Part shown: in pieces, positions 46,404-58,958 of the stretch
Position numbering within the stretch: position 1 is the stretch's first letter
Layout: each line of letters opens with the position of its first letter
Source: Dasypus novemcinctus
Lineage: Eukaryota > Chordata > Mammalia > Cingulata > Dasypodidae
Reading direction: 5' to 3'
DNA: 64,000 bases
Assembly: GCF_030445035.2 (NCBI RefSeq)
Contig: NC_080688.1
Span: forward strand, 71,271,449-71,335,448
Notes under the pieces: generated by a model
Seen by the model: only the letters and a program-made list of their open reading frames with translations
Told to the model about the DNA's origin: nothing
Database searches by the model: none
Translations under genes and position numbers: made by a program

Positions 46404-49316
46404 GCTTATAACTCTCAATTGGCTTTCCAGGAACTAGGCATACTTGGATATAGAATAAGTTTGATTTTATGCACAGGCCACATTAGCACCACACTGAAGG
46501 TCTGTATGTTATTTGTAATTTTTAAAATTGTTTATTTATCCTCTTCTCACCCAAAAATTTCCCTAAAACAAAAACAAAAAACAAAAAAAGAAAGATAATA
46601 TATCTGTGTAAGATAATTGCTTGGGAATTTGTAGATAATTTCTTTTGTCAAATAATTTATTCCACTTTTTCACATTCATGGATAGTTTTCTTATTTCCTA
46701 AAGTACCAAGTTAATCCCCAAGTTCCCATCCACTCACTCAAACACTTGGTGCTCAGAAGAAATATTTATACCATCACCCCAATCCAATTCTTTACTGCCA
46801 CTTTAAAAATGTTCAGACCATGGGAATGGTGCCCTGCTTGCAGAATGATGGCTGATGGCATCATTCTCCATGGGTGTGCACCTTTGCTGCAAAACTGTTT
46901 TAGCTATATGAATATTGGTTGTTACTTTGTTACTGGTATTGTGAAGTACTGACCCTGTTGTGAAAGAAGAGGATTGGAATTGGGACGTTTTCTGTATATG
47001 GCACATGTTCTGTTGGCACTTTAGAAATGCTTGCTTAAGTGCATTAAAAAATAAATAAAAAGCTCTCACCTAAAGGAGGGCTTTTAGTCTGGAAAGAGTT
47101 CCTCTCTGTCATAAGATTATGGTTGTTTAATGATAGAGCCTCTCAGATTCTTCCTCTGTGTGACAATGTCATCTCTACCACTGCAGACAATATTAAATAA
47201 CAAGTGGGTGGCTTCCTTTTCCGACACATTGCCTTTAACCCTCTTCAGAGCTACAGAGAACCCAAATGAAACAAGCCAACTGTATTGACTGCATGGGGTC
47301 ATCACTCCTCGGTAGTTTTATTGTGCAAAAAAACTTGCTCTGCCCCCAGATCACCATCTTGATTAATGTTCAGTTTGAATTCCTGAGAGGAAAAGTCAAC
47401 AGTAGCAAATGTGCCTGTTCCAGCACAGCTGTCAGAGTTCCATCAGCCAAATGAATCTATAAGAAATTAATCTGGATGTCAGTGGGTAATGATATGTTAA
47501 AATATTGCACAGAGGAATACTAAGTATTATGTGAAGAAGAAATAACAGTGTCACCACAATCTATTCTTTGTCCAGTCCTCAGTGTAAAATTGAAAACAAT
47601 TAATCTGTGAAGAGCTCAGTCCATTAGTCATGACTGCTTTGATTGGCCATTGCAAGACGGAGCTAGGTGGTACTGACTATCTGTGGTTTATTTGTGTCTC
47701 TGTACAAAAGTGAAAACATCAATCAGTGAGTAATAAAGAATGGTAACTGAGTAGTTTTATCAATCTATTGGAAAACAGATGATAATTTACTGTCCGGGAA
47801 ATTCTAATAAATATGGCTGCCAATACACAAATATCAACAGGAAAGATCAAGGAACTACCAAAAAGTTTGCCTGTTTGCTCCCAGTGATACTTTCCTTAAG
47901 TAATAGTAGAAGTATGGCATGAAAGTGCCATCTTACATTTTCTTGGAGTCATTGTCACCATTTCTTCCTCTTCTTGAGGTCTTCCTGAGGCCCACGACCT
48001 GCTGCCTTTCATCTGGAAGCCCTTCTTTCTATTCTGCTTTGCACCTAAATGGTTAGGTAAGTCCCCCAGGCTGTCTTAAGTGGCTCCACATTGGTATATT
48101 CATTCAGAACCCTGAAGGCCGGTTCCACCTTTCCAGACTCTACAATACTAGTTTCATAGCATTTGTTTTGTCCCAGCCTTCCAGTCTAGCTCCTGGAGAC
48201 CAACACACTGTTTTTCAGTCTGGAGAATGGGGCAAGACTATGTTTGTTGCTGAACAGAGACCCACCCTGTTCCATTCTGGGCTGGATGTATGTCTGAACA
48301 TGGACAAGGCTGGCTCTGGTCCAAACTGTTATGTTCATTTACCTGGTTCACTCTACTCCTTTGCCAGCGATGATGTTAAATGGATGGACGACCAAAAACA
48401 GAAGATTTGTTTATAGTGCCCTCCCAAGTTTGGGTTTTCCCCTTTCAAAACACTTGTCTCTCTATAGCCACCTTCCAGATGTCTCCATATTTGGGGCTTA
48501 TATTCTTTTCCTGATGCTTTTGCTCTCCCTTCCAAGCTGGTCCCTCAGGGACTATTCTGGATACTTTCACCTAAGTTGTTTTGTGGCTGTTACTCTTGTT
48601 TTCTCAGCCCAGTTATACAATCCTGGACTGTGTCTTATGCTTGACAATGCCCAATAAAGTACTAAAGATGAAATTCTCAGTAAGTAGCTTTGTCTCTAGG
48701 GAAAAGCTTCTTCCAACAATAGGATGCTCTATTTCTGTTAGAACTTTCCAAATTCAGGTTAGTTTTTGGAAATTTACATCCCAAACTTGTTCATATTAAA
48801 CTTGAATTTAATTTCAACCTCTTGTGCTTGGTCTACCTTTTTTTCCTCACAGCCTTGACTTACATAGTTGAGTACTTGTGTTTGAACACGAGATTTCATT
48901 TTCCCTTCATACAACTAAGACTTGGCTCCTGTTAAAATGGACTTTTGTTTTGCATAAACTTACATTTGTATAGTTAGACAGAAAATATGATACAATGTTA
49001 CCAACTATATTTTTCAAGGTATATTTAGTTGAATATTTTCATATCAAATTAAAATTCTTTGGATAAAATTATTTAGTTGAAAATTATAAAAATCAAATGC
49101 AGAATATGCCAGTTTATTCTGATTCTAATCAATCTGAAATCCTGTATGACTGCATAATGTCAAATAACTGAATTATCTTAAGCCTTCAAAAAAGAGTGAA
49201 CAATTATATATCATCAGAACATCTTTAACATTCTTCATAAAAATTAGTTTCTGTCTTTAAAACGATAAAAACGAGGCATACAGAATGTTTTCCTTTTCCT
49301 TACCTTTTTTCATATA
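46404..49316. other. unassigned sequence; possible retrocopy tail near 46740-47062
   Basis: 46740-47062 ends in an A-rich stretch (ATTAAAAAATAAATAAAAAG) and has a more balanced composition upstream, but I find neither a TSD nor a protein that I recognise. Frames of 60-108 codons at 47266-48657 carry no known domain. The remainder is unassigned. Confidence 0.4.
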
Positions 49317-50390
49317 TTTTTTAATTCATTTTTTTAATATTACATTCAAAAAATATGAGGTCCCCATATACCCCCACCCCTCTCACCCCACTACTCCCCC
49401 CATAGCAACATTCTCCTCCATCATCATGACACATTCATTGCATTTGGTGAATACATCTCTGAGCATCGCTGCACCTCATGGTCAGTGGTCCACATCATAG
49501 CCCACACTCTCCCACATTCCATCCAGTGGGCCATGGGAGGACCTACAATGTCCAGTAATTGTCCCTGCAGCACCACCCAGGACAACTCCAAGTCCTGAAA
49601 ACATCTCATCTCTTCCTCACATTCCCCACACCCAGCAGCCACCATGGTCACTTTCTCCACACCAATGCCACATTTTCTTCGATTACTAATCACAATAGTT
49701 CATGAATAGAATATCAGTAAGTCCACTCTAATCCTTACTCTATTCCTCCATCCTGTGGACCTTGGATTGGTTGTGTCCATTCCACATCTATGTCAAGAGG
49801 GGGCTTAGATTTCACATGGATGCTGGATGCAATCCTCCTGCTTTCAGTTGTAGGCACTCTTGGCTCCATGGTGTGGTGATTGACATTCTTCAACTCCATG
49901 TTAGCTGAGAGGGGTAAGTCCAATAAACCAGAGTGTAGGAGCTGAAGTCTGTTGAGGCTCAGGGCTTGGCTATCATATGGTTAGTCCAGAGATTCAGATC
50001 CCCTGGGTATACCTTAAACCCCAGGACCAACGACAATTCTGGTAAAGTAACAGGAAAGCCTTATGAAAAGAAATCACATCTGAGTCCAGCTCATCACACA
50101 GAAACATCAACTCCAAAGTAGGGCCAAATGACATGGCAGTGAACTCCATCTGCCATGACCATAGAACCTGTGGGTCTCTGTAGCCCTCAGAAGAACCAAT
50201 ACCTGGGGTTGTATCTACTTTATCTGTCTCTGGGACTCTGCTCAGGTGTGCATAAGGGCAACCCCTCTGATAACCTCCCGGCTCTTTTTGGAGACTCATA
50301 GCCATATAAGCTCATTTGTCCTTTCCATTTCCCCCTTGATTTAGGTCAAAAGCATTTTTAACTCCTGTTATTATATGTAGATAGAGATAT
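49317..50390 (-). mobile_element. L1 3' UTR, antisense, about 1.1 kb
   Basis: Left end is T-rich; then TTACATTCAAAAAATATGAG, CCCCATATACCCCCACCCC, CACATTCATTGCATTTGGTG, CCAGTGGGCCATGGGAGGAC, CTCTTGGCTCCATGGTGTGG, and on the far side GAGACTCATAGCCATATAAG. It is the longest copy of this UTR on this strand in the window. 5' boundary near 50390 is approximate; no TSD fixed. Frames of about 60-103 codons inside it are UTR noise. Confidence 0.82.
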
Positions 50391-50419
50391 TCTGCAGGTC
50401 CGAGTTGAATTCCTTATCC

Positions 50420-50625
50420 TTAATAACACCTAACAATTAAGTGTTGTGTTTTATACAACCATTATTGCTTACAACTCTCAAATCAACTCTGTGAGCTAGC
50501 TGTATCTATTAGCACATTTTATAAGTGAAGAAAATAAAACATAGTGAAGTTAGGTAACTTACCCGAAGACATGGGAAACTAAGATTCTAATCTAGCTGTC
50601 TGACCACAAAGTTATCAATCAATTG
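50420..50625 (-). mobile_element. MIR SINE, antisense
   Basis: CAACTCTGTGAGCTAGCTGT, CACATTTTATAAGTGAAGAA, AGTTAGGTAACTTACCCGAA and TCTAATCTAGCTGTCTGACC reproduce the inverted MIR core (equivalent to the 'tgtgaccttgggcaagttactt' region). Confidence 0.8.
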
Positions 50626-50629
50626 GTTC

Positions 50630-50805
50630 TCAAGCATTTGCATCCTTAGTAATCATCTCAAAAACACGTTAAAATGAAGACTCCTAACCCCTGCCTCCAC
50701 AGACTCTGATTTGTTAGCTCTGGAGAGGCCCATGAATCTCCATTTTTAATGAGACTGGAGGCAGTTGATTCCCAGTAGGAGTTCATTTTACAAGCCATGC
50801 TTAAC
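50630..50805 (+). mobile_element. MER5A-type hAT DNA transposon
   Basis: TCTCAAGCATTTGCATCC, AATCATCTCAAAAACACG, CCTAACCCCTGCCTCCACAG and CAGTTGATTCCCAGTAGG follow MER5A order. Confidence 0.75.
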
Positions 50806-51267
50806 CTTTATACATGCTGCCTCTCTCTGTGAGCAAATTTTCTAACTGAAAGTATTTAGAAGATTAATCTAAATTAAGAGAATTAGAACTAGAAGAGAGG
50901 ACTGCACCACACATATGAGCATTTATAGGGCATCAAAGTAATTTTTTTCTTGTATTTAAATTACACCAAAACCAAAAACAGTTGAAAATGTATCCTCTTT
51001 CAAGCAAAAATGAGATTTCTCAACTGACCTCAGTAACTTATTCCAGTACCTATCACCTTAACTTCCAGCAAGTTTTCCTTTTATATTTAAGTGTCATACT
51101 TCATCTAAATGGGAAATGTCCTGGGGAGTCCTCACTGAGGAATGGCAAGCAGCTCTATCCCCTTATGGCATGCAAAACGCATGGCCTTTAGATAGGATGG
51201 GCCCTGTAGTGGCCACTAGAGGGCAGCATGGAGCCGGGAACCAGGTGGGCAGAAGGCCATTGGGCTC
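50806..51267. other. unassigned sequence
   Basis: Nothing recognised. Confidence 0.5.
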
Positions 51268-52006
51268 AAAGCAGCGGTAGGTGTACGTCCAAGAAACTTG
51301 AATCTTAGGATTGTCCATGTACCAGCTGGGCCCTGAGCCTTCGCGGAGTTGCACCACCTACTCTCCAATTCACTGGACTCACCCAGATCAACTAACAAGG
51401 AGGTGAGGATGGGCAGCCACCATACCAAGGAACTGAGAGAGTCTACAACCGCAAGCAAGAGAGTCCCATCCATCAGCTGTATGGAATCAAAGCCCCCTCT
51501 CAATTGAGGTGGAGTGAGCATCACCATCCCAGAATCCTCAGGATTGGGGAATAAAATGTGGACTAGAGTGGACTTACTGATGTTCTACTATAGCTTTATT
51601 GTGATTTTAACAATGAAAGAAATATCATTGAAGTGGAGACAGTGGGCACTGGAGGTACCGAAGACAGGGAGAGGGAAAAAGAAGTGTAATATGCGAGCAT
51701 TTTTGGGACTTGGAATTGTCCTGAATGACATTGCAAAGACAGATGCAGGCCATTATATATCCTGCCATAACCTACAGAATCAAATGGGAGAGAGCGTAAA
51801 CTACAATGTAAGCTATAATCCATGCTTGGTGGCTATGCTCCAAAATGTGTTCATTAATTGCAATTAATGTACCACACTAATGAAAGAAGTTGTTAATGTG
51901 GGAAGGGTAGGAGGTGTGGGGAGTGGGGCATATGGGAATCCTTTATTTTTTTGTGTGTAATCGAAGTATCTTTTAAAAAAACATTAAAAAAAAAAAAAAG
52001 CAGCGG
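51268..52006 (+). mobile_element. L1 3' UTR insertion with poly(A) and TSD
   Basis: Insert 51278-51996, flanked by AAAGCAGCGG at 51268-51277 and 51997-52006 and ending in a run of A. Shared blocks with the copy at 27498-29608: ACCGCAAGCAAGAGAGTCCC, GGAATCAAAGCCCCCTCTC, TGAAAGAAGTTGTTAATGTG and GCATATGGGAATCCTTTATT. 5'-truncated within the UTR, so no coding sequence. Confidence 0.92.
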
Positions 52007-54112
52007 GCGCGTGCCAAGAGGCTCCAGCAGTTAGGGTTTCAAAGCAGGGCTGTGCAAAATCTCAGAAGCTGTAGATAACTATCAATACAGGAAGCATGAG
52101 CAGAACAGGAGCACACTAACACAAACACCAGAAGGAGATCAGAGTCAGAACAGAGGATCCTGGGAACACATGGCTACCCAAGCAAATACCTGGGAAATCT
52201 GAAACCACAATTCTGAGATAAATTTAGGAGAACCAGAGAGAAGTTATTGCTCTAACAACATACAAATGGGCCTAACTGCTAAATGTCTGTGGAATACTAA
52301 TTAAGAGACCATTTTCTTGTAATGTTTGTAAGTAGTAATAACATTTGGATGTAAGTGTTTCATTTTAATTTGAGAGACAATGAAGGCTTTGTATCAGAAA
52401 GATAGTATGAAGTTGAGTTGACTCTTCTGAGAAAGCTTTTGATTATCTAATTTTGTAATTTACTATTTCTTTAGTTGAGTATAAGTGAATCATTGTAAGT
52501 GTCCACTGAAAATTGAATATGAACAAATTGGCATAAATTATTAGCATGGACAATTTAATTTATCTTTAAAGAACTGTTTTGACAGAATAGAGACTGAACA
52601 GGGTTACTTATTTATTTTTCCTTGTAAATCTAGTACTTAAAAACAAGATAGTTCTTACTGAAGCCATCCTATAAAAAGGAGAATCATAGGTATTATGGGG
52701 CCTAAAGCTTATATAATTTGTGGAAGCTCCTTTAATTTGTTCATGAGTAGAAGTCAATTAATTATGAATATAAAATTATGTATGGAATGCGATAATTGCT
52801 TGATATGACCAAAAAAATCATAAGAAATAACACATTTTTAATTGAAAAATATAAGAAATATCACAAAGCCCAGAAATAATTTTTCAATGAATTGCCTGGC
52901 ACACCTCCCTAACATTTTGTTTTTTTATATTTTTTGGCTTCATGTTCTTCATGTAATAAAGATTTGTGATATCACTTTTAATAGAACAGAAAGAGAATTC
53001 AGTCTTTCTGGCCAATCAGAATCTGGGTGTATGTGTTCTACTTATTGATTAGTTAGAAAATATTTTTTTAGGTTCACAATTTTTTATTGGTAGCATCATA
53101 TAAATTTATAGAATTGCAGGCAGATTTGAATAAATTTCTATCATGTTTTTTTCATACATGAGCTGTAGGTGATTACATTTCCAGTTTTCTTAGGCAATGT
53201 CTACTCTTTAGTATTGTTTAACTGATGACACTCTGATACCAGGTTATTGTCATGTCCATGTTATAATGACATATTTTGAATTTCGTGCTATCCTTGTTGA
53301 CATCAGTGCTTTGTGTGAAATCAGCTATACATTTAACTTTTCTCTGTATTCATAGATTCATTCCTCTTCATTAATTAAATTATTGAACCATATAAGAGCC
53401 CATGCATTATTTCTATTCCAAATTATTTCCTTCTTTCAAAGAATTATCATATTTGATAGAATCTGAAATTTTTATTAAATTCTTTTCTCAATGTCAGATT
53501 GACTTCATCATCATTGTTATCATTTTTATTTAATTTTCAGTTAATCTTTTAACTCAATTTTCTCCCAGATCTTTAATAAATACTGTTAAAGACATGTATA
53601 TGAATAAAAATAAGCTACTTTTCATACCTATCAATTCAGAGTCTGTAAATTCTCAGAATTTCTAAATCGTAGCCAAAATGACCTATTTTCAGTTTAACTT
53701 TCCTTTAGCCAAGTATCCAAAATACTTATGATCACTCTTAGATGTCTGATATGAAAGGAAATGTGATGGGAAATGTCAGAATGGGAACAGACAGCAGTCT
53801 TAACCAATAGTGACTAAAATATTTTATTTTTGTAAATTCAACAAAAATATGTAACCTTTCAACCACCCCATGTAAGTAAGGGGTCCTGAAACTTATGCTT
53901 AATTAGTTTCATGGTAAATCTGCCTATGGGTGATTCTAAACATATACGTGTATAATCTGTCTTCATATGAAAGTATGAAATGTGGCTTAATTATTTACAA
54001 TATAATCTGTATGGCTCTACTTAATGCACGAAAGATCATAATATCCCATCAAAAAAGACATGATCTCGTAAATTCTTTTGCAAGAATTAAATTTTCATTA
54101 GCATTTGTAAAT
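52007..54112. other. unassigned AT-rich sequence
   Basis: 2.1 kb without a recognisable gene or repeat. Confidence 0.5.
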
Positions 54113-54124
54113 AAATTGGATGAG

Positions 54125-54299
54125 GGGAGCGGATGTGGCTCAAATGGTTAAATGCCTGCGTCCCATATGGGAGGTCTCAGGTTTGGTTCTATTACCTCCT
54201 AAATAAACAAAAACAAACAACAAGCAAAACGAATGACAAGACCAACCCAGTGAAGCCAATGTGGCTCACTGGTTGAGGCCCCTACTACCTTAAAAAAAA
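54125..54299 (+). mobile_element. DAS-SINE, dimeric type
   Basis: Heads at 54125 (GGATGTGGCTCAAATGGTTA, CCCATATGGGAGGTCTCAGG) and about 54253 (AAGCCAATGTGGCTCACTGG), the second cut short. Imperfect TSD AAATT(GG/CA)...ATGAG at 54113-54124 and about 54300-54312. Same architecture as the copy at 4808. Confidence 0.9.
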
Positions 54300-54312
54300 A
54301 AATTCACATGAG

Positions 54313-55518
54313 TTGTAAAGGGAAAAGCAATAAGACAATTAGAAAAGTGTGGAGGAAGAGCTATCTATACTACACACACACACACCTCACACCCTTGCAC
54401 ATGCACACAGAGAGAGCACAGAACTGGTTTGGAGTACTAAGTGTGTGAGCTGCTCTGAGCTCTGTTGAGAGAAACATCAACCAAGCATAATTTGACATGC
54501 CTAAATCCCAAGTCCAGCATTTCCCAAAACCTTATCAGCCATGCTTGCCGTGTTATACCTAGGAAGGTCTGCTCTAATTTAAACAGTGAATCAGGAAGAA
54601 TGCATATTTCTTCTGAGGGTTATGGCTTTGGTAAATAGATATCTGAATTATGTCTGAGACAGAATAGATCCTCAGTATACATTTGCTGATTTTAACAGAT
54701 AAAGTGATATACTAGATACCACTATTATCTATTTTCCTAACACTATTTTCCTGTTATCCAAGTTTAGCCACTTTCACTGTTTAGGAATTTCATTCTTGGA
54801 ATCTCAGTCTGCCCAAAACTTATGTACCGAAGTACATTCCGTTGACCTCACTCCAGGTCCCCAGCTGTTTTGGCTTTGCTCTTTCTACATATCTTCCAAA
54901 TGAACAGCATTATTTCAAGTTGCATGAAATCAGTAGAGGTAGTTATTAATATCAACATAAAACACCAAACACATTTGAGTCAGGGATTTATTCTTGTTCA
55001 TAAACTTCAGTAGATTAAAAGCTGTTGGCTATTTGAATCAACGTATTATTATAATTGCCAGAAATAAAGAGGTTCCTGTTGACTCAGATTGTTCCCCCAG
55101 CAAATGCAAAGGCTTTGAATTTCTACATGTAATTCACTAGTTTAAATGATTTTATTCTGAAAACAAATTTAGTTTATACAACTCCAGATGGTATTTTAGT
55201 CAAACAATGTATGATTCTTCAAATATTTCTTTTTATACTTTCAATTTAATTCTTTCCTTTAATCACCATGCAGTCCTCACTAAATGTTCTCTCCTTAATT
55301 AGCATCCAATGCATTACTTCCCAGCTTCCCCACCCCTTTTCCTTCACAGCTCTCTCTTCTTCAGTGGGATTCATGCCGTGGTGAGGCAGGAAACAATACA
55401 CAAATCAAGAATTGCACTTCTCTGTCCCTTGTCTTGTCATTCCTTTGGCACGGGGAGAAATTCTTTTGTGCAACCAATAGTGATTCATTGAGTTTGATAT
55501 CTTTCTCTGGGGAATGAG
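54313..55518. other. unassigned sequence with a CA microsatellite
   Basis: A short CA run lies at about 54371-54386. Nothing else recognised. Confidence 0.5.
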
Positions 55519-55978
55519 AAAGGCTTTTTTTTTTTTTTTTTTGGGCACACCAATCTGTATTTTTTTTAATTTTTTAATTATTTATTTATTTTTTTAAAGT
55601 TACATTCAAAAAATATGAGATCCCATTCAACCCCCCCGCCCCCACCCCCCAGTCCCCCCACAGCAACACTCTCTCCCATCATTGTGACACATCCATTGCA
55701 CCTGGTAAGTACATCTCTGAGCATCACTGCACCCCTAGTCAATGGTCCACATCATAGCCCACACTCTCCCATGTTCCATCCAGTGGGCCCTGGGGGGATC
55801 TACAATGTCCCATAATTGTCCGTGAAGCACCACCCAGGACATCTCCTCGTCCCGAAAACACCTCCACATCTCATCTCTTCCTCCCATTCCCCAAACCCAG
55901 CAGCCACCATGGCTACCCTTCCCACACCCATTCCACATTGTCTCTGTGGACATTGGATTGGTTGTGTCAAAGGCTTTT
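55519..55978 (-). mobile_element. L1 3' UTR insertion with TSD and double poly(A)
   Basis: Insert 55529-55968, flanked by AAAGGCTTTT at 55519-55528 and 55969-55978. On the L1 (minus) strand the UTR is followed by an A/T-rich run, then TACAGATTGGTGTGCCC (55543-55559), then a second A run. The UTR also lacks a segment between the GTCCACAGA and ACAATGTGG blocks that is present in the 49317 copy. Confidence 0.9.
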
Positions 55979-56279
55979 GATTAAAACTAAGGAGCTATTT
56001 CTGAAGGACCTCATGAATGCTCAGTGTAAGATCAGTTCCATGCCTTGTGACCCAAGTTTCTTATCCTGTATTTTCCAGACAATCTTTGCCTTCTCTTAGA
56101 TAATGAACTGTTTTTAAATCTAGTCTCTAGTTGGAGTCATGACAATTCAGATTTTTGTCAACACCTTGCTCTTTTGGTTCAGAAACTGCCTTGACTGTAA
56201 TTTACAGAACAAGTAAATTATGCACTAATTTCTCATTAATTTCACAAAATTTTGAAATCCTTATAATAACATTATGTGT
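55979..56279. other. unassigned sequence
   Basis: Nothing recognised. Confidence 0.5.
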
Positions 56280-56510
56280 ATAGTATTATGTTAGTAACAA
56301 TGGGTGATATTAAAACGAATCAAGCAAAGGCTTTTCCTTCAAGGAACTGACCATCTAATCAAGGAAATTAAACAAGCATCCAAATAAATGCCCTACATAA
56401 CTCTATAATAGAAATAACCAAAATGTGGTATAAACAAAGTGTTAAGAGGGAAAATATGACAGATTTGGGGGAAATAAGGCTTCATGAATTAAGGATCATC
56501 TGAGATGAGT
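56280..56510 (-). mobile_element. probable L2 LINE tail, antisense
   Basis: TTCCTTCAAGGAACTGACCATC, then AACAAGCATCCAAATAAATG and GTTAAGAGGGAAAATATGAC resemble an inverted L2 3' UTR. Confidence 0.45.
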
Positions 56511-56794
56511 CTCAAATGTTGGGGACATCAGTGGGCAAAGATACCTCTCTCCAGTTTGCAAGAGACCAAAAACAAACAAATGAAAAACAGTAATAAGGAA
56601 GGAGCCAAGCCACCCTGCTGGATTCTGATCCTGAATCTTGTCGTGAGGTCACTCTATATCATTCAGAACAAATGTGTTATTCTCATTTATCTCCTGTTAA
56701 AATGAAGCTGTGGGACTGACGACTGTACCAAGCCCCGTAATGTGCTGAAGTGGGAACAAATGCAAAGCAGTAACAGGGGAGCATGTCTTGTCCC
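56511..56794. other. unassigned sequence
   Basis: Nothing recognised. Confidence 0.5.
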
Positions 56795-56890
56795 TTGTGT
56801 CACTTTACCTGCTTAGGCCTTGGTGCCTCATCTAAAATGAGGTTGTAGGATCAAAAGACTTCAAGTCTCTTTATAGCTCTGAAATTGTTT
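56795..56890 (+). mobile_element. MIR SINE fragment
   Basis: TGTCACTTTACCTGCTTAGG and TGCCTCATCTAAAATGAGGT match the MIR core region. Confidence 0.6.
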
Positions 56891-57219
56891 CATTAATTAC
56901 AAGTGAAACACCAATTTCCATTATGATATTCTTACCAGGGTAAAGAAATGTTTCATTTCTTTTAGTATTTTGTATTCTATCAGTGAGTAGCACTGATCTT
57001 TGTGCATCATGGGTTGTCAGTAGCACATGTTGACTCACCACTAAGGTCAAAAAGTCTTTCTACAAAGGGTATGTCACTAACTGGTACAGAGGTATTAAGA
57101 AAATTAGCCATGATTCTTTGCTAGATGCTGTGCATTCAGAGGGATGTAAACAAAAAGATAACTAGAGATGGCAGGTAAAATATAACTTATGTCTTGGAAG
57201 GGGTAGAGAAAATAAGTGT
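56891..57219. other. unassigned sequence
   Basis: Nothing recognised. Confidence 0.5.
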
Positions 57220-57860
57220 TTTTAGACACTATTCTGTGCAAGGTGATCTCCTAGATTCTTAGAGACAATTCTGATAAACTCAGATGTGACCCCTTATCTA
57301 CACGGAACTGACAGTCTCCTGGAGAGATAGTAATTGTATAATCACTCAAGCATATATTTCACGTGATGATAAATGCTGTGAAAAAAAGTATCATAAGGTG
57401 CTTCTGGCACAAGAAAAGTGGGGTGTCTGATGGATTGGAGAGGCATTTCTGGACATGTGATGTTTGAACTGAGATCTGAAAGATGAAGAGAGTGAAACTG
57501 GGAAAGAGAAATACTATTTCAGATTAAATGAGGTAGGTAGGGGCATATGCACAAAAGAATGAATGTCTTATTTTGGAGATGGAGATTTTTTGAAGGATTT
57601 TGAGGAAGTAGTAACACAATTTAACTTATGTTTTGTAAATACCATATTGGCTCTATGTGGAGAATATATGTGGCTCAAGAATAGAAGTGGGGAAACCAGT
57701 TAGGAGGCTATTACATGAAGACTTGGACTTGAGCATGGCAGGACTATAATACTTTTAGTCAAGGGGAAGTCTTTGGTGTGTGAATTGATGTCACAGGATA
57801 GTCTCATAGAAGAGGTGAACTCAAGCCAGATCAAGAAAACCAGAAGAACTTTTAGTGGGA
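57220..57860 (-). mobile_element. L2 LINE, antisense
   Basis: Inverted L2 landmarks in order: GGAACTGACAGTCTCCTGGAG, TAAATGCTGTGAAAAAAAGT, GTGATGTTTGAACTGAGATC, ATGCACAAAAGAATGAATG, GGAAACCAGTTAGGAGGCTA. Confidence 0.78.
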
Positions 57861-58879
57861 GACATAACGTTCCTCTTTAGCCAGGGCAGGTGGAGCCTGA
57901 GAGGCCTAATGAGGGCGCCATGTTTGAGAGATGCTGTGGCTTTGTTTACCTGAAGCCCAGGCTTGTTTTATGGAAGGAGGAGAAAGCATGGAGAGTTAGA
58001 TGACAGATCTTCAAATGCCAATCTTAGGAAATCAGAGACTCTTTCTTACAAGGGGCCATTGTTGAATAAATGGAAAAGACCCTGGCAAGGCAATTGTTAA
58101 ATGAGGGGTATTCTTGTTCTTTATTTTATATTGAGTACCAAGACATTTGCTTGAAAATTCAACGTCACCATGAAGATAATTTATAGCATTTCATTTCCTT
58201 CATTCTCTACACATGGCCTGTCTCCCTGAGGTTATAATTTAAGAAGTAAATCAAGATTTCAGCCAAGAGAGTTTGCAAAGCACTCAGAAACTCATATTAA
58301 ACCTCATTATTATTTTTGCATCTAAGCTCCACTCCTAAATGTCTTTAAGATGCAAGTCTTTGCTATCCTCTTAGATGGATGAGATCAGTTTTCTTCCCTA
58401 AAGAGAAATATTCCCATTCAAATAGATTAATTGAATGAGAATATAGAGTTTTTTGGGTCTTAAGGTTTGCATGAGAAATACAACACATTTATCCTTCCTT
58501 GCCATGTGAAGATGTTTTCTGTCCTCAGAGTAATTTATTTACCTTATAAAATTTTGCCCTCCTTGAATTACAACAAAAATATATTAACCCATAGGCATAT
58601 TTAATAAGAAATACCAAATAACCAAACTGCAAAAAGGCCCCTACATCTCCTGCCTACAAACAACGGTTGTTGTAAACCACCAAATGGATTTGTCCTCTAC
58701 TCACTGACCAGGATTCCACATAGCCCTTTCTCTTCCAAAAACTAACGCTTCTCTTGTTCTAAAGGAGTGAATTTAAAAAATCCAGTAAGTCACTAATGTG
58801 TCAGTAAATCCCATCAGCTCTATTTCAAAATATATCCAGAATGAGACCCCTTCTTAGCAACTCCCCTGTTTCCTGCCAA
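57861..58879. other. unassigned sequence
   Basis: Nothing recognised beyond the L2 edges. Confidence 0.5.
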
Positions 58880-58958
58880 ACAACAAGCCACATGATCCCA
58901 CAGAGAGCTTACTGGAACAGCCTCCTAACTACTCTTGCTCCTTCACCCTTGCTTCCTC
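58880..58958 (+). mobile_element. L2 LINE, piece before the MLT1 insertion
   Basis: TGGAACAGCCTCCTAACTAC followed by CTTGCTCCTTCACCCTTGCT is the L2 ORF2 block encoding the 'CNSLLAGLP'-type motif. It continues after the LTR at about 59354. Confidence 0.65.
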
